A DNA stretch of 64,000 nt from the NCBI RefSeq assembly GCF_958450345.1, contig NC_088783.1, positions 54,288,395 through 54,352,394 on the forward strand, given 5' to 3'. A program made the position numbers and the translations under genes. This stretch comes from Calliphora vicina. Its lineage: Eukaryota; Arthropoda; Insecta; Diptera; Calliphoridae. A model generated the notes under the pieces. The model had not been told where the DNA came from. It saw nothing but the letters and a program-made list of their open reading frames with translations, and searched no databases. Shown in pieces: positions 9,933 to 22,118 of the stretch; within the stretch, counting starts at the first letter, position 1; each line of letters begins with the position of its first letter.

Positions 9933-10190
9933 TGCTTTTACACACGACAAGTTTACTTGAAGCAAGTCTCTTCGATTCCCTTTTAAACTTGCTCGTCTGT
10001 TTACACACAGCAAGTCTATGTTCAATTTTGTATATCAAAATCTAATAGACGCCATAGTGAAAATGAGAAAACAAAAGTGAATTGGAGAGATTTGCCAGTA
10101 CAAGCAAGCGTGTACCCCTCTTCTTTCTTCTTGTCTCTCTCTCCTATAAACTCAGACTTGCGGCAGGAAAATTTTCCCTGTGTAAAAGCA
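9933..10190. mobile_element. MITE-like element, TGCTTTTACACA ends
   Basis: A 258-bp segment bounded by inverted TGCTTTTACACA (9933..9944) and its complement (10179..10190). The left-central part matches 5452..5578. It contains a second small inverted pair, ACTTGCT..AGCAAGT. No clear target duplication. A spurious open frame crosses its right half. Confidence 0.6.
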
Positions 10191-11138
10191 GACTTTCCAA
10201 TATTATCAATTTATTTTAAATTTATTTTGGTTTTAATAATTTGTAATTTCGTTAAAAAAATTTTGAAAATGTTGAATTTGGAATTTGAGATATTCATGAT
10301 TTTTTTATTTCATATTATAATGGTTTGTCGATGTCAGAAAATGTTTATATTTAAACAGCTTCCCCATAGATGGGTAAGATGTTTTTGTTTTTAAATTTTT
10401 TGAACCAAAATTCGACACTTCAAATTATCTGCTAAAATTTTTAAAAGGAAAATAAAGGTTACCCTAATGCACATAGACAGACACCCCCCAACAGTTCTGT
10501 GTGGCCGTCCCGAACTAGTGATTTTACCCATCATTTAGAGATACCACTAGTTAAATAAATAGATACGTTACTACTTATTTTAATATGTTCGTGTCTTAAG
10601 CAGGGGATTAATAGACTGTTTAATAGGTGGTCCGAAGTAGTCAACGCATTGGATTCAAATACTGGTTACATAGAGTCAGTTACATTACTAGCTACCTAAC
10701 TAGTCTAATAACAAATTGCTTGTAAACAAATCTTCTTCCGACTATTCATCAATAGATGACTTCTGGTGGGTAAAATAAATACTTTCGAAAGTCTATAATA
10801 CTTAGAGACAATATAGTTACAATTGGCTTCACGCTAGGTTAGTATGCTTAACCAAAAATAAAATAAACTGTATGAGAATTATATCAACTCAATTTGTATA
10901 AAACCAATTTCTACGTATCACTCACAAAAAAAAAGTGCAGTACAAAATAAAAATGTTTAAGGTGACTACACTCTAGAATACTTAGAGACACTTAAGTGAC
11001 ATTTGTATCTTCGCTAGATTACATTTGACATAGAGCTCATACGTGGCAAATTACCCAAAATATCTTATATATAAATAGGCCACACGTTTTTTTGTGGTAC
11101 AATTTTAAGTATCTTATTGTCCAACAATATTGATGAAA
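10191..11138. other. Unassigned DNA with one ~54-bp direct repeat
   Basis: Mostly unrecognised. The block with AATACTTAGAGACA at 10792..10845 recurs in diverged form 180 bp later at 10972..11025, suggesting an old local duplication or two ends of a decayed element. Confidence 0.45.
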
Positions 11139-11774
11139 CATATATCGCACTTGATCAAGAGGGTATTAACTCAAAATTTTAAAATTTTCAGTAGAGGATA
11201 AAAACTGTTTGTGGTTACATTTTAAGAGAATATGAAAATCTAAATACTTCATAGTATGTAAATTCAATTTAAAAATATAATTACATTATTTTTCTTTTAA
11301 ATTTTTTCAATTATTGCAAAAAAAAATCTATTTTTTGAGTTAATGCCATTTTTCTGAAAAAATGTGAACAATTTTATTATAAAAAGAGTCACATTTCGAA
11401 TTAAAATCATAAAATAAAACCAATTTTATCAACAAAACAGTAACAACTCAAAATACAACCAAATATAAATAAAACAATTTGATTATTTTTAACTTCAATA
11501 AAGGCTCAACTCAAAATAATACCTTTGTTATGAAAATATACGATGGATTTCTATTTCAACTTTTGTATTAACTCAAAATAATACCTTTTTGTTGTATAAA
11601 AGTAGTCACTACATTATCACGAAAATGGTCTCAAATGTTGTTTTCGAGATAAAAGAGTAATCGGATTACGTTGAAATTTTTACAGTAGACAGATATTGAT
11701 GTTGTTAGTTGATTTATTGAAAAAAGTGAAAATTTCAAAATTTTGAGTTAATACCCTGATCAAGTGCGATATGT
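11139..11774. mobile_element. Foldback element with ~50-bp inverted ends
   Basis: The left arm (11139..11190, CATATATCGCACTTGATC then GGGTATTAACTCAAAATTTT) is the near-complement of the right arm (11727..11773), differing mainly by two small insertions. The interior repeats ACTCAAAATAATACC-like motifs at about 11506 and 11572. About 635 bp and non-coding. No target duplication was clear because homology continues to the tips of the arms. Confidence 0.75.
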
Positions 11775-12550
11775 TTTAAAAGGTTCTTTTCTCTAGATAT
11801 GCACACTATAAACAATTTTTTAAAAATTCATTCCATAAAAGTGATTAAAAAAAGTGGTGGAATTTAGGCCACCGGACGATCCTAGTATAAATTAAAATCA
11901 GTCTAGTGAGCAGACATTATTGACAATTACTGTCTATAAGGGATACATTGACGACTTGCTGAACTGCTGGGTACTGGGGTAAGCCAAACAAATACTAGCT
12001 CACTTACACTCTTAAAAATCCGAGCTAATTAAGCAAAGTGATGCATGTGTTTTAGGAAGCTCCCAGAAATCTATTTGGTCAAGTTCCTTCCACAACTAAA
12101 AACTTGGTGATTTATCTTCCACATAGATCCAAAGGAATTTTTTTTTTTAAATCAGGATCATCCGTAGGGGTTGAATTAGGAATTTCCCCCCCAAAACCGA
12201 AAAGTGTTCATATAAAAAATAGAAAAATAAAAAAAATGTAGAACAAATTTTAATTTTAAAATGAAAAAATTAATAAAAATCAAAGATTCTAAAATAAAAT
12301 ATTATGAATGATAACAGCAGCGCCCTGGTATGTGAGAAATATTAACATTCATAAGGACCTAAGTGTCTTCCTGATGAAAAATTAAATAAAAAAACAAGCA
12401 GAGTCATATTTGAAAAAGTTAGAAGTTCACCCTAACCCACTTGCACGAACATTAATGAGAAGTAATGGCTACATCCGACTAAGAAGAAGGAATCCAACAG
12501 ATCTGCGCTGATTATACGATCTATAAATTAAACATATTTTTTCGTCCAAC
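11775..12550. other. Unassigned AT-rich DNA
   Basis: No supported gene, array or terminal repeat seen. Confidence 0.4.
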
Positions 12551-12890
12551 TGTGGGACGTAAATAAAAATTAATCATGGCTATTCCTGTTCTCCCTTTCA
12601 CCATTCACCGTATTTTTGAAAGCATTATGTGGGACGTAAATAAAAATTAATCATGGCTATTCCTGTTCTCACTTTCACCATTCACCGTATTTTTGAAAGC
12701 ATTATTACAACAATATTTTTATTAAATAAAGTTTCGAAAATTAAATAATTAAAGTTAAAAAAATAACGTGTAAACATTTATAATTAGAAATTCTGAGGAA
12801 ATTACATACTATTGTTGTAATTACGCTTCCAAAAATACGGTGAATGGTGAAAGTGAGAACAGGAGTAGCCCTGATTATTTATATTTAAGA
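12551..12890. mobile_element. Foldback MITE with a duplicated left end
   Basis: A 77-bp block beginning TGTGGGACGTAAATAAA is tandemly repeated (12551.. and 12628..), one base apart in the region I compared. Its complement forms the right end at about 12812..12890, where TCACTTTCACCATTCACC on the left pairs with GGTGAATGGTGAAAGTGA on the right. The inverted ends are about 75 bp. The right end complement starts CAGGGCTACTCC, which would fit a hAT start, but no 8-bp target duplication is evident. Confidence 0.75.
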
Positions 12891-12961
12891 TTTGAACAAA
12901 TTATTTATAGTTCACATTATTTTGTGAAGATACAATAAATAAAATATGCAAAAAAAGAAAT

Positions 12962-13070
12962 GGTTGATCTCGAATACCCCTTGGCTCACGTCAAATTCTA
13001 ACGCGATCGGACCAACCGCTTAGAAATACCAGATTTATTTCTAAAAAAAATTTGACTCTGCCCCACTGTG
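12962..13070 (-). mobile_element. CACAGTGGGG-family TE end, copy 1
   Basis: Reading on the minus strand from 13070 it begins CACAGTGGGGCAGAGTC and continues AATAAATCTGG.ATTTCTAA and TTGGTCCGATCG, sequence shared with copies at 52250..52530, 59145..59470 and 63796..64000. No coding content. The CACAGTG start resembles Transib-type ends, but that is only suggestive. Confidence 0.65.
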
Positions 13071-15493
13071 ACAGTGTGCTAATGTTACGCGATTTTGGTG
13101 TGATTTTTAAATTATTAACTTAAACTTAAGTATTCTGAAATGGTTTTATTTCAGCATAGACAACAGCAATCAAATTTGAAAAACCCTTTTAAAACTTTTA
13201 AGTAAATGATAGTAATTTTATCAGTATGCGATCAAAATTTATTTTTGTTTGCCGTGCAAAATCTCGTACTTTTTAAATGAAGGTTTTTAATATTTTTGTT
13301 AATTAATAATGGAGAATAAATTAAGTTTTTCTTTTATATGGAAAAACCCATATGTTTTTTGTATACTATAGACATGTGTGTATATTTTAACATGTTGTAG
13401 AAGGATGTATTATTTTACCTCATTTAGCTGTGCGATTTTTTTTTTGTAAACTAACGATGTGAGTACATATATGCAATATCTGTACTCAGGTGCTTTAAAA
13501 GTAAATGTATACTTTGGAGAATAATAATAGGTGCATATTTGTTACCTTAATGAATAGATAAATGATGTAACATTTTCATCTATTAATTGCAAATGAGGAA
13601 ATAAAATATTATAATAACATTTGTTACATTTTTTTGTTAAGAATAAGTGTGTTGAATTCCCAATAATTGATAAATTCACTGAAATTTATTGCGCTAGTTC
13701 CTATGCGCATTTCACTGGTAGCTTAGGCCAGATCATTAGGAAACCTTTTCCCAAAAGGCTTTAGAAAAACTAAAGATATTATACAAATAAAACACTAGAG
13801 TGAATTAGAATGTGTTACATTTGGATGTATGTACTTCTAATGAAGAACCTGGGTGTATGCATTAAATACATATCTTGGCAACATACACAAACTTACACAT
13901 AAATATGATATTGTTAATACTAGAGGGGGTACATAAAATGTAATATTAATACAGCCACAGGTATGCTTCAAGTGTGTACTCGGTAAATATGTATATATGC
14001 TGGTAAAATGTGTGTGTGTTTGTATTCATTTGCTACTTAAAAACATAAAAACCAGAAGAAAAAGAAAAACATTCTTACACAGATTCGCTTACATTCCATC
14101 AACCAACCAACCTTTGTTTTAAGTATAAAATGAACAAGCTAAAAGCAAAAAAATCTAAAATAAATTTAAGCAAATATGGGTAGGTGTGTTATGTTTCATT
14201 TTATATAACCTCTTAAATAATAATAAAAAACTGAAAAACATGTTAGAAATACAAAAAAAAAAATACTAAAACAAGGCTAAAATTCATTAAATAAGAACTA
14301 CAAAAAAAATAAAAAATGGAATGTATAATGTTTGGCAAGAAAAAAATACATACGCGAAATGAAATGTTTTCTCTATAAGCAATACTACAATTTCTAAGAA
14401 AATTCAATTTTGAAAAAACCACAATTTTACTAACATTAAACAGATAAGGAAATATTTTTTCTAACGAAAACGTTAAGAACAGGAACTATACGCTCACATA
14501 CCTAAATAAATCCTTACATACATTCTTAGTTGATGTGTTTTTTCCCCCAAAGAGTGTGAGTAAAAAATTGATTTTGTTATAAGAAGAGATAACAATACAA
14601 CAAATGTTTGTAGGATAACATGTTGTTGTTGTTCTTAGATGTTGTTCTCAAGAAACCCGAAGTAGTCTTTTATAAATCACTAAACACGATGATTAGCTTG
14701 TGTTCGCTTATATGGTAAGAGTACAAATACGAGTGTGGCTGAATGTGTGTCATTAACTGTGTTCGTTGTTGTTGTTGTTCCTACTTAACAGGAGCACAAA
14801 TACTTATTTATTAGAGATGCTTTTTATTTATTTGCTCATAGAGCGTATACGTAATATCAATACACACTCAAACACATATTAAGCATACTCTTGCTCTTTC
14901 GTTAGTGAAGAAGATTTTCAAAGTGGAGGGTAATTTCGTTATGTTTGTAGTTGTTTACATTATTTTATGCGAATTTCTATATTTTATGTTTATTTATTAT
15001 CATAAATAATTTTCACTGGCTTTAAATTACATATCTGTACAAATGTTATAGAAAAACTCTAAATAATTTGATAATTTTTAAATATTTAAGAGCAAAAATA
15101 TAGAGAATTTGTTCGTGAATTAAAATTTTGTATAAAGTGGAAGGAAAGTTTTTCAGTAAGAGAACTGGTTTTGAAATGGACCGGAAATGACAAACATTAA
15201 AAATTAATTAGAAAGTTTGCTGGAGAAATTAGAATTATAACCTGTGCAATCATACTAAGTCAATTTTAAACATTTTACGAAAAAAATTGAATAACTACCA
15301 TTCGTTTTATATATTTTTGAAGTGTCTTAATGAAATTTATTCATAATTTATATGTTACATGGAGGACTTATAAGTTAATTTTGGGAACTTAACATATTTT
15401 CTATTAATTATTTTAAATTGTTTTCAGAAACTACACTTTAGGGGTCCAATTTAATTGACACCATTTATCATATTATAATTAAGTTTATAAGAA
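13071..15493. other. Long unannotated AT-rich stretch
   Basis: About 2.4 kb with simple runs (TGTTGTTGTTG at about 14620 and 14767, poly-A tracts) but no transposon ends, arrays or long open frames. It may be intergenic or intronic. Confidence 0.45.
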
Positions 15494-15495
15494 TA

Positions 15496-16756
15496 AGGAT
15501 TGAGATCGAAATAACACTCGTTTTTCTTTAAAACTTTTAACCCAAGAATTATTTGATTTTTTTTATCAACTTACCTTTGTCAGTATGTGAGTTATTATTT
15601 TTAATGTTAATTATGTACATTTGTTATTATTCTGATTAAAATGGGTGACGAGAAAAAAATGCGTACTAAAATTTTTAAATATTTTCAACAAAAACCAACT
15701 TGTTCCTACAAAAAGTTGTCAAAGGTCTGCCGTCAAACTGATTTCAATGATATTAAACAGTATCGGGAGAACTTGTCCGTTGATAGAAAACCTGGTTCAG
15801 GTAGAAGAAATGGTCCACATGATGTTTCTAAAGCCAATAAATAGAAAGCATTTTCACAAGGGCTCCCAGTACTCTGTCTATTTGGTACGAAAAGTTAAAG
15901 CCAATCCAAGTTTAAAAACATACAAGACTCAAAAAGTTCCTGACAGGAACTCTGCTAAAAATTTAGGACCAAAGGCAGAGCACGGAAATTGAAGACAAAT
16001 TTTATAAAAAAAATGTCGCAGCTTCGGGTCAATATTTTTATGTTGCTGGTGCTCGATGGAATGTTGTAGAAAAGTTTTGGACCCAAAAGCAGAAAATTTT
16101 CCCAATAAGTTCTTGGTATGGAAGCAATATGCAGTTGCGGCAAAAGAAGCCAAACATTTGTTACCGAAATTTACATCAAGGAATGTTTAGAAAAGAGGAT
16201 GCTTCCATTCATAAGACTTCTTAATGTGCCCACTTTTTTTGGCCTGATTTTGCATCCTGTCACTATGGTAAGCAAGATCTTGATTGGTACAAGAACAATA
16301 ATATGGAATTTGTACCAAGAGAGGCAAATAATCCAAACTGTCTGGAGCTAAGGCCAGTGGAGAGATATTGGGCTCTTGTCAAAAGAGAATATACCTGTTC
16401 TAACAAAGTGACAGAAAGCTCTATAAAAACCTTAATGAAAGGGTTTCCGGAAAAGGTTAGATTCATCAGTATTGATTAGAACTATAAAAATAATATTTTT
16501 TGTAAGTTGTAATAATAATTTCACTGCCTGTTTCTCTAAATGCGAACGAACATTTTCTTTCGTATTTTATATTGAAAACAACAAAAAATTTAAAAATTTA
16601 TTTGTTGTTTTCAATACAAAATACGAAAGAAAATGTTCGTTCGCATTTAGAGAAACAGGCAGTCAATCAAATAAAAAAAATATCAAAACAGTAAGTTTAT
16701 TGGTTTCATTTTTATTAAAATTTATGTTAGTAAACGATTTTTTCGATCTCACTTAA
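15496..16756 (+). pseudogene. Decayed DD37E transposon, sibling of 6872..8169
   Basis: The left end AGGATTGAGATCG (15496, after TA at 15494..15495) and the right end CGATCTCACT (then TA) match the intact element, with a 3-base loss at the right tip. The transposase homology begins at the ATG at 15641 (MGDEKKMRTKIFKYFQQ) but meets a stop at 15842 and then several frameshifts and deletions. The part around the first Asp (DDETYV) is missing. Downstream blocks matching FVPREAN and RPVERYWALVKRE survive at about 16310-16390. A 139-bp foldback is inserted in its 3' untranslated part. It cannot encode a working enzyme. Its right half also belongs to the 3,324-bp tandem duplication. Confidence 0.88.
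16524..16662. mobile_element. 139-bp near-perfect foldback in the DD37E relic
   Basis: Arms of about 62 bp, starting CTGCCTGTTTCTC and ending GAGAAACAGGCAG, are complementary with a single mismatch that I can see, around a 15-bp AT centre. Compared with the intact DD37E element it interrupts the sequence after TTTCA, with TCA present on both sides, consistent with a 3-bp target duplication. An identical copy lies at 19848..19986 because of the tandem duplication. Confidence 0.88.
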
Positions 16757-17030
16757 TATCAACAATTTTAAGAAAATCACAATTAGTTTTGAATATGAAA
16801 TGTGTACATTATTGAAGACTACAGTCTTCTTTTAATAAAATGTGATGAATTTTCCAATAACATAATTTCCATGTGAGAACTTTGTATACAAAAATCATAT
16901 CTGTAAGACAGAGGGTAAGCGCTAAACCAAATTTTGTGGAAGTTTAACAGGGATCCTAGATCTCACCCTATTGCTTAGAGAAAACATGATTTTTGAATGT
17001 TGAGTGCTTCCAAAAGTGTATAATATTTTT

Positions 17031-18395
17031 ACTACACAGAGAAAACAGATTCGTGTTCACCACCGAATTTGTCGCCAATCGAATTTTGTCGGTTACGTGT
17101 ACTATCACAAAATTCGATTGGAGTGACTGAATATATAGTATACGCAACCTCAATTGCTGAATTATATAGTACTCACAACTGTTTTAAAAAAGCAATTCGG
17201 TGAAAAGGACTGAAGTAATAAGTATTGTAACCAAAATAGAATGAATAATTTTTTTGCTCAATTTATTTTAGATAAAATACAATATGTATATTAAATACAA
17301 AAATCAATGAAATGCATAAACTTGGAGTTGTTGATAATCTTATCCACGTATGTTAACAATAGTTAACCATTTGAAAATTTCAGCTTTGCTTGATCTTAAA
17401 CGGAATATCCAGACTTCATCTACTCTGTAATGCCTATTTTTGATTTCGGTTCCATAATGTAATCCGAGGTGTCGAAGATTATGGCAAAAATAGCCATCGA
17501 TAAGGAATCCAAAGATAAAACTTGCTGAGTTCAATCAAGTGCATTTTTTAGGACTTATTGATTTTTGTCAACGGAGAACAGCCAGAGAGGATGTAATAAG
17601 TGGCTTTTGCTTTTCAAATACTAATATTTTCGGCTGTACCATACATCATAGGTTAAGATAAAGGGTTGCAGTTAAAACACATAAAAAGTTATGAACGCGT
17701 TATTAATGTAGACACAACATCTTAAGAAAATAATACATACCTTAAAATTATGTAGTTGGTTTCATCTTATCTAATTTGTCTGCTAATAAGTATTTATCAC
17801 AAATTGTTTCAATAAAATAAAATAATTTTTTTTATTTTATTTACATACTATATTATTTGTTTATGAATGTCAAAACAATCTACCGAAAGAAATTTTCAAT
17901 CGGTTGAGAACACCGAATTCATAACCAGACATAACGTTTATTACAACTAATATTCGAATGTGGTGCCTATAATGCTGAATTAAGTTTGGTTATGTTTGGG
18001 CATGAATCGGTTGGAAACAACGAACTTGTTACTTATATTTAGACTTAGAACCATTATTTAATTTATGCAACTAATAAAATTGTTAAAGTTGAAATATTTT
18101 TAACACAATCATATTTTTGATTGCGACCACCAATATTTTATTATAAAATGTGAATTGAATGCGGTTGCATCTACCGATTCTATTAAATTTATTTTCAATA
18201 GATGGAAATTTATTGTGTTAACTAATATTTCAATTGTAGGAATTCTAATTCTATTATAAATATGGTTTTTTAGATACAATTAAAAAAAAACTGTTAATTT
18301 TACCAATTTTCAGTAATTAAACTAATATTTTGGTTAGAATTAAAAAATATTCATAATTGTAACCATTTTCCAACCAATCTGTATTCTGTGTGTAG
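17031..18395. mobile_element. Putative TIR element, CTACACAGAGAAAACAGATT ends
   Basis: Left end CTACACAGAGAAAACAGATT at 17032..17051; right end complement reads CTACACACAGAATACAGATT (ends at 18395), 18 of 20 matching. The interior has a perfect 15-bp inverted pair (17075..17089 and 17107..17121, CCAATCGAATTTTGT) and many TCGGTTG / ACCGAAT motifs. About 1.36 kb with no transposase. No target duplication could be fixed in the AT-rich flanks. A second identical copy is at 20355..21719. Confidence 0.6.
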
Positions 18396-18794
18396 GATTT
18401 TCTAAAATCGTAGTCAGTTTCATTGTCCTTAGTGAACGAAGTAACCTCAATATGATTAACTTAACACTTTAACGCTTTGCGGTTTAGTGGTCACTTTACT
18501 AACCACATTTTCTATAGTCTTTAAAACATAGTTTATTGACATCTATTGGCATTTTGCTAAAACAATTATATTTTTTGAAGTCACCGTTTATGTTTTTTTT
18601 GCAAAACTTTGCCGTCAGGGTGCTTTGGTTAGATAAATATATAAATAAATTAGATAAATTGTTAATTTACTTTGAAAGAACTGTTTTTTTTTTAAGAGAC
18701 TCAAATTTATACAAAAAAGCGTGGCTGAAAGAAAAACTGTATGAAGCCTACGATCCACATTAAGGAATTTTTCAAGTTTTGGTGACCTGTATTA

Positions 18795-19425
18795 GATTTT
18801 TTCGTATATTTAAAAAAAATACTACTTTTTAAAAAGCAACTAAAATTAACTTTTAGCATGTTTTGTTAAATTTAAAATTTGTTAAATATAATAAAAACTA
18901 CTTTTTCAATATATTTAAAAAAGTACTTAAAATACTACTCTTTTTTAAATTTAGGTTTTTAGCAAATTTTGTTACATTTTACCTTGATTAAAAATTGAAA
19001 AGTGTGATTTTTACAACATTTTTAAAAAGTACTTCAAATACTACTATTTTATAAATTGACTAAAACGTATATTTACATATTTTTTAAACATTTTTCTTAA
19101 TTAATTTAAAAGTAATATTTTTTTGTTTAGCCTTTTACAAAGGTACTTAAAATACTACTATTTTTAATTTAATCAAAATGAGCTTTTTGGTATGGTTTCA
19201 ATTTTTAAGTAGCTCATAAACTAATTTTAAGCGTTTTTTGTGACTTCTAGACAATTTTTTTTACGAATTAATTATGATTTTGGAAAAATTAAAAAAGTAC
19301 TTAAAATACTACTATTTTTTTGTTTGGTTTAAACAAACTAGTTAAGTGATTTCTAAAGCGTAAGAAGAAATTAAAGTGATTTTGGGCACATTTAAAAAAA
19401 GTATTAAAATACTACTATTTTTTTA
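18795..19425 (+). repeat. Degenerate ~110-bp repeats with TACTTAAAATACTACT
   Basis: The motif AGTACTTAAAATACTACT followed by a T run recurs at roughly 18812, 18928, 19030, 19145, 19290 and 19398, with unrelated or weakly related AT-rich sequence between. This looks like an old satellite with monomers of about 100-150 bp. The same array recurs at 22119..22749. Confidence 0.65.
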
Positions 19426-19847
19426 AACTGCCTTAAATTAGTGTTTTTTTGCATTTTTGCTAACATCGCATACATCTAGATGTTTCCCTATTAGAATTAA
19501 CTATTAAATAATTAAATACAATTTTGTCATAGAAATACAAAATATTTACAAGGACTAAATATATTTATTTAATCATATTTCATTTATTTAATTAAATATT
19601 CATGAATTCAAGTGAAATCAAATATTATGGAATTTGTACCAAGAGAGGCAAATAATCCAAACTGTCTGGAGCTAAGGCCAGTGGAGAGATATTGGGCTCT
19701 TGTCAAAAGAGAATATACCTGTTCTAACAAAGTGACAGAAAGCTCTATAAAAACCTTAATGAAAGGGTTTCCGGAAAAGGTTAGATTCATCAGTATTGAT
19801 TAGAACTATAAAAATAATATTTTTTGTAAGTTGTAATAATAATTTCA

Positions 19848-19986
19848 CTGCCTGTTTCTCTAAATGCGAACGAACATTTTCTTTCGTATTTTATATTGAA
19901 AACAACAAAAAATTTAAAAATTTATTTGTTGTTTTCAATACAAAATACGAAAGAAAATGTTCGTTCGCATTTAGAGAAACAGGCAG
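19848..19986. mobile_element. Second copy of the 139-bp foldback
   Basis: Exact offset copy (+3,324) of 16524..16662, present because of the tandem duplication rather than a new insertion. Confidence 0.88.
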
Positions 19987-20354
19987 TCAATCAAATAAAA
20001 AAAATATCAAAACAGTAAGTTTATTGGTTTCATTTTTATTAAAATTTATGTTAGTAAACGATTTTTTCGATCTCACTTAATATCAACAATTTTAAGAAAA
20101 TCACAATTAGTTTTGAATATGAAATGTGTACATTATTGAAGACTACAGTCTTCTTTTAATAAAATGTGATGAATTTTCCAATAACATAATTTCCATGTGA
20201 GAACTTTGTATACAAAAATCATATCTGTAAGACAGAGGGTAAGCGCTAAACCAAATTTTGTGGAAGTTTAACAGGGATCCTAGATCTCACCCTATTGCTT
20301 AGAGAAAACATGATTTTTGAATGTTGAGTGCTTCCAAAAGTGTATAATATTTTT

Positions 20355-21719
20355 ACTACACAGAGAAAACAGATTCGTGTTCACCACCGAATTTGTCGCC
20401 AATCGAATTTTGTCGGTTACGTGTACTATCACAAAATTCGATTGGAGTGACTGAATATATAGTATACGCAACCTCAATTGCTGAATTATATAGTACTCAC
20501 AACTGTTTTAAAAAAGCAATTCGGTGAAAAGGACTGAAGTAATAAGTATTGTAACCAAAATAGAATGAATAATTTTTTTGCTCAATTTATTTTAGATAAA
20601 ATACAATATGTATATTAAATACAAAAATCAATGAAATGCATAAACTTGGAGTTGTTGATAATCTTATCCACGTATGTTAACAATAGTTAACCATTTGAAA
20701 ATTTCAGCTTTGCTTGATCTTAAACGGAATATCCAGACTTCATCTACTCTGTAATGCCTATTTTTGATTTCGGTTCCATAATGTAATCCGAGGTGTCGAA
20801 GATTATGGCAAAAATAGCCATCGATAAGGAATCCAAAGATAAAACTTGCTGAGTTCAATCAAGTGCATTTTTTAGGACTTATTGATTTTTGTCAACGGAG
20901 AACAGCCAGAGAGGATGTAATAAGTGGCTTTTGCTTTTCAAATACTAATATTTTCGGCTGTACCATACATCATAGGTTAAGATAAAGGGTTGCAGTTAAA
21001 ACACATAAAAAGTTATGAACGCGTTATTAATGTAGACACAACATCTTAAGAAAATAATACATACCTTAAAATTATGTAGTTGGTTTCATCTTATCTAATT
21101 TGTCTGCTAATAAGTATTTATCACAAATTGTTTCAATAAAATAAAATAATTTTTTTTATTTTATTTACATACTATATTATTTGTTTATGAATGTCAAAAC
21201 AATCTACCGAAAGAAATTTTCAATCGGTTGAGAACACCGAATTCATAACCAGACATAACGTTTATTACAACTAATATTCGAATGTGGTGCCTATAATGCT
21301 GAATTAAGTTTGGTTATGTTTGGGCATGAATCGGTTGGAAACAACGAACTTGTTACTTATATTTAGACTTAGAACCATTATTTAATTTATGCAACTAATA
21401 AAATTGTTAAAGTTGAAATATTTTTAACACAATCATATTTTTGATTGCGACCACCAATATTTTATTATAAAATGTGAATTGAATGCGGTTGCATCTACCG
21501 ATTCTATTAAATTTATTTTCAATAGATGGAAATTTATTGTGTTAACTAATATTTCAATTGTAGGAATTCTAATTCTATTATAAATATGGTTTTTTAGATA
21601 CAATTAAAAAAAAACTGTTAATTTTACCAATTTTCAGTAATTAAACTAATATTTTGGTTAGAATTAAAAAATATTCATAATTGTAACCATTTTCCAACCA
21701 ATCTGTATTCTGTGTGTAG
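20355..21719. mobile_element. Second copy of the CTACACAGAG element
   Basis: Offset copy (+3,324) of 17031..18395 within duplication unit 2; same ends and interior. Confidence 0.6.
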
Positions 21720-22118
21720 GATTTTCTAAAATCGTAGTCAGTTTCATTGTCCTTAGTGAACGAAGTAACCTCAATATGATTAACTTAACACTTTAACGCT
21801 TTGCGGTTTAGTGGTCACTTTACTAACCACATTTTCTATAGTCTTTAAAACATAGTTTATTGACATCTATTGGCATTTTGCTAAAACAATTATATTTTTT
21901 GAAGTCACCGTTTATGTTTTTTTTGCAAAACTTTGCCGTCAGGGTGCTTTGGTTAGATAAATATATAAATAAATTAGATAAATTGTTAATTTACTTTGAA
22001 AGAACTGTTTTTTTTTTAAGAGACTCAAATTTATACAAAAAAGCGTGGCTGAAAGAAAAACTGTATGAAGCCTACGATCCACATTAAGGAATTTTTCAAG
22101 TTTTGGTGACCTGTATTA

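Larger units (their letters stand above)
16302..19625 (+). repeat. Tandem duplication, unit 1 (3,324 bp)
   Basis: Unit 1 matches unit 2 (19626..22949) at a constant offset of 3,324 bp, and I saw no substitution or indel in the stretches compared, including homopolymer runs. It begins inside the decayed DD37E copy. The break points share only the 3-base microhomology TAT. Contents: end of the DD37E relic, the 139-bp foldback, the CTACACAGAG element and the TACTTAAAATACTACT repeats. Confidence 0.95.

Noticed and set aside
16472..16756. 94-residue open frame, repeated at 19796
   Set aside because: It is the translation of the 139-bp palindrome and the transposon end; the second copy comes from the tandem duplication.
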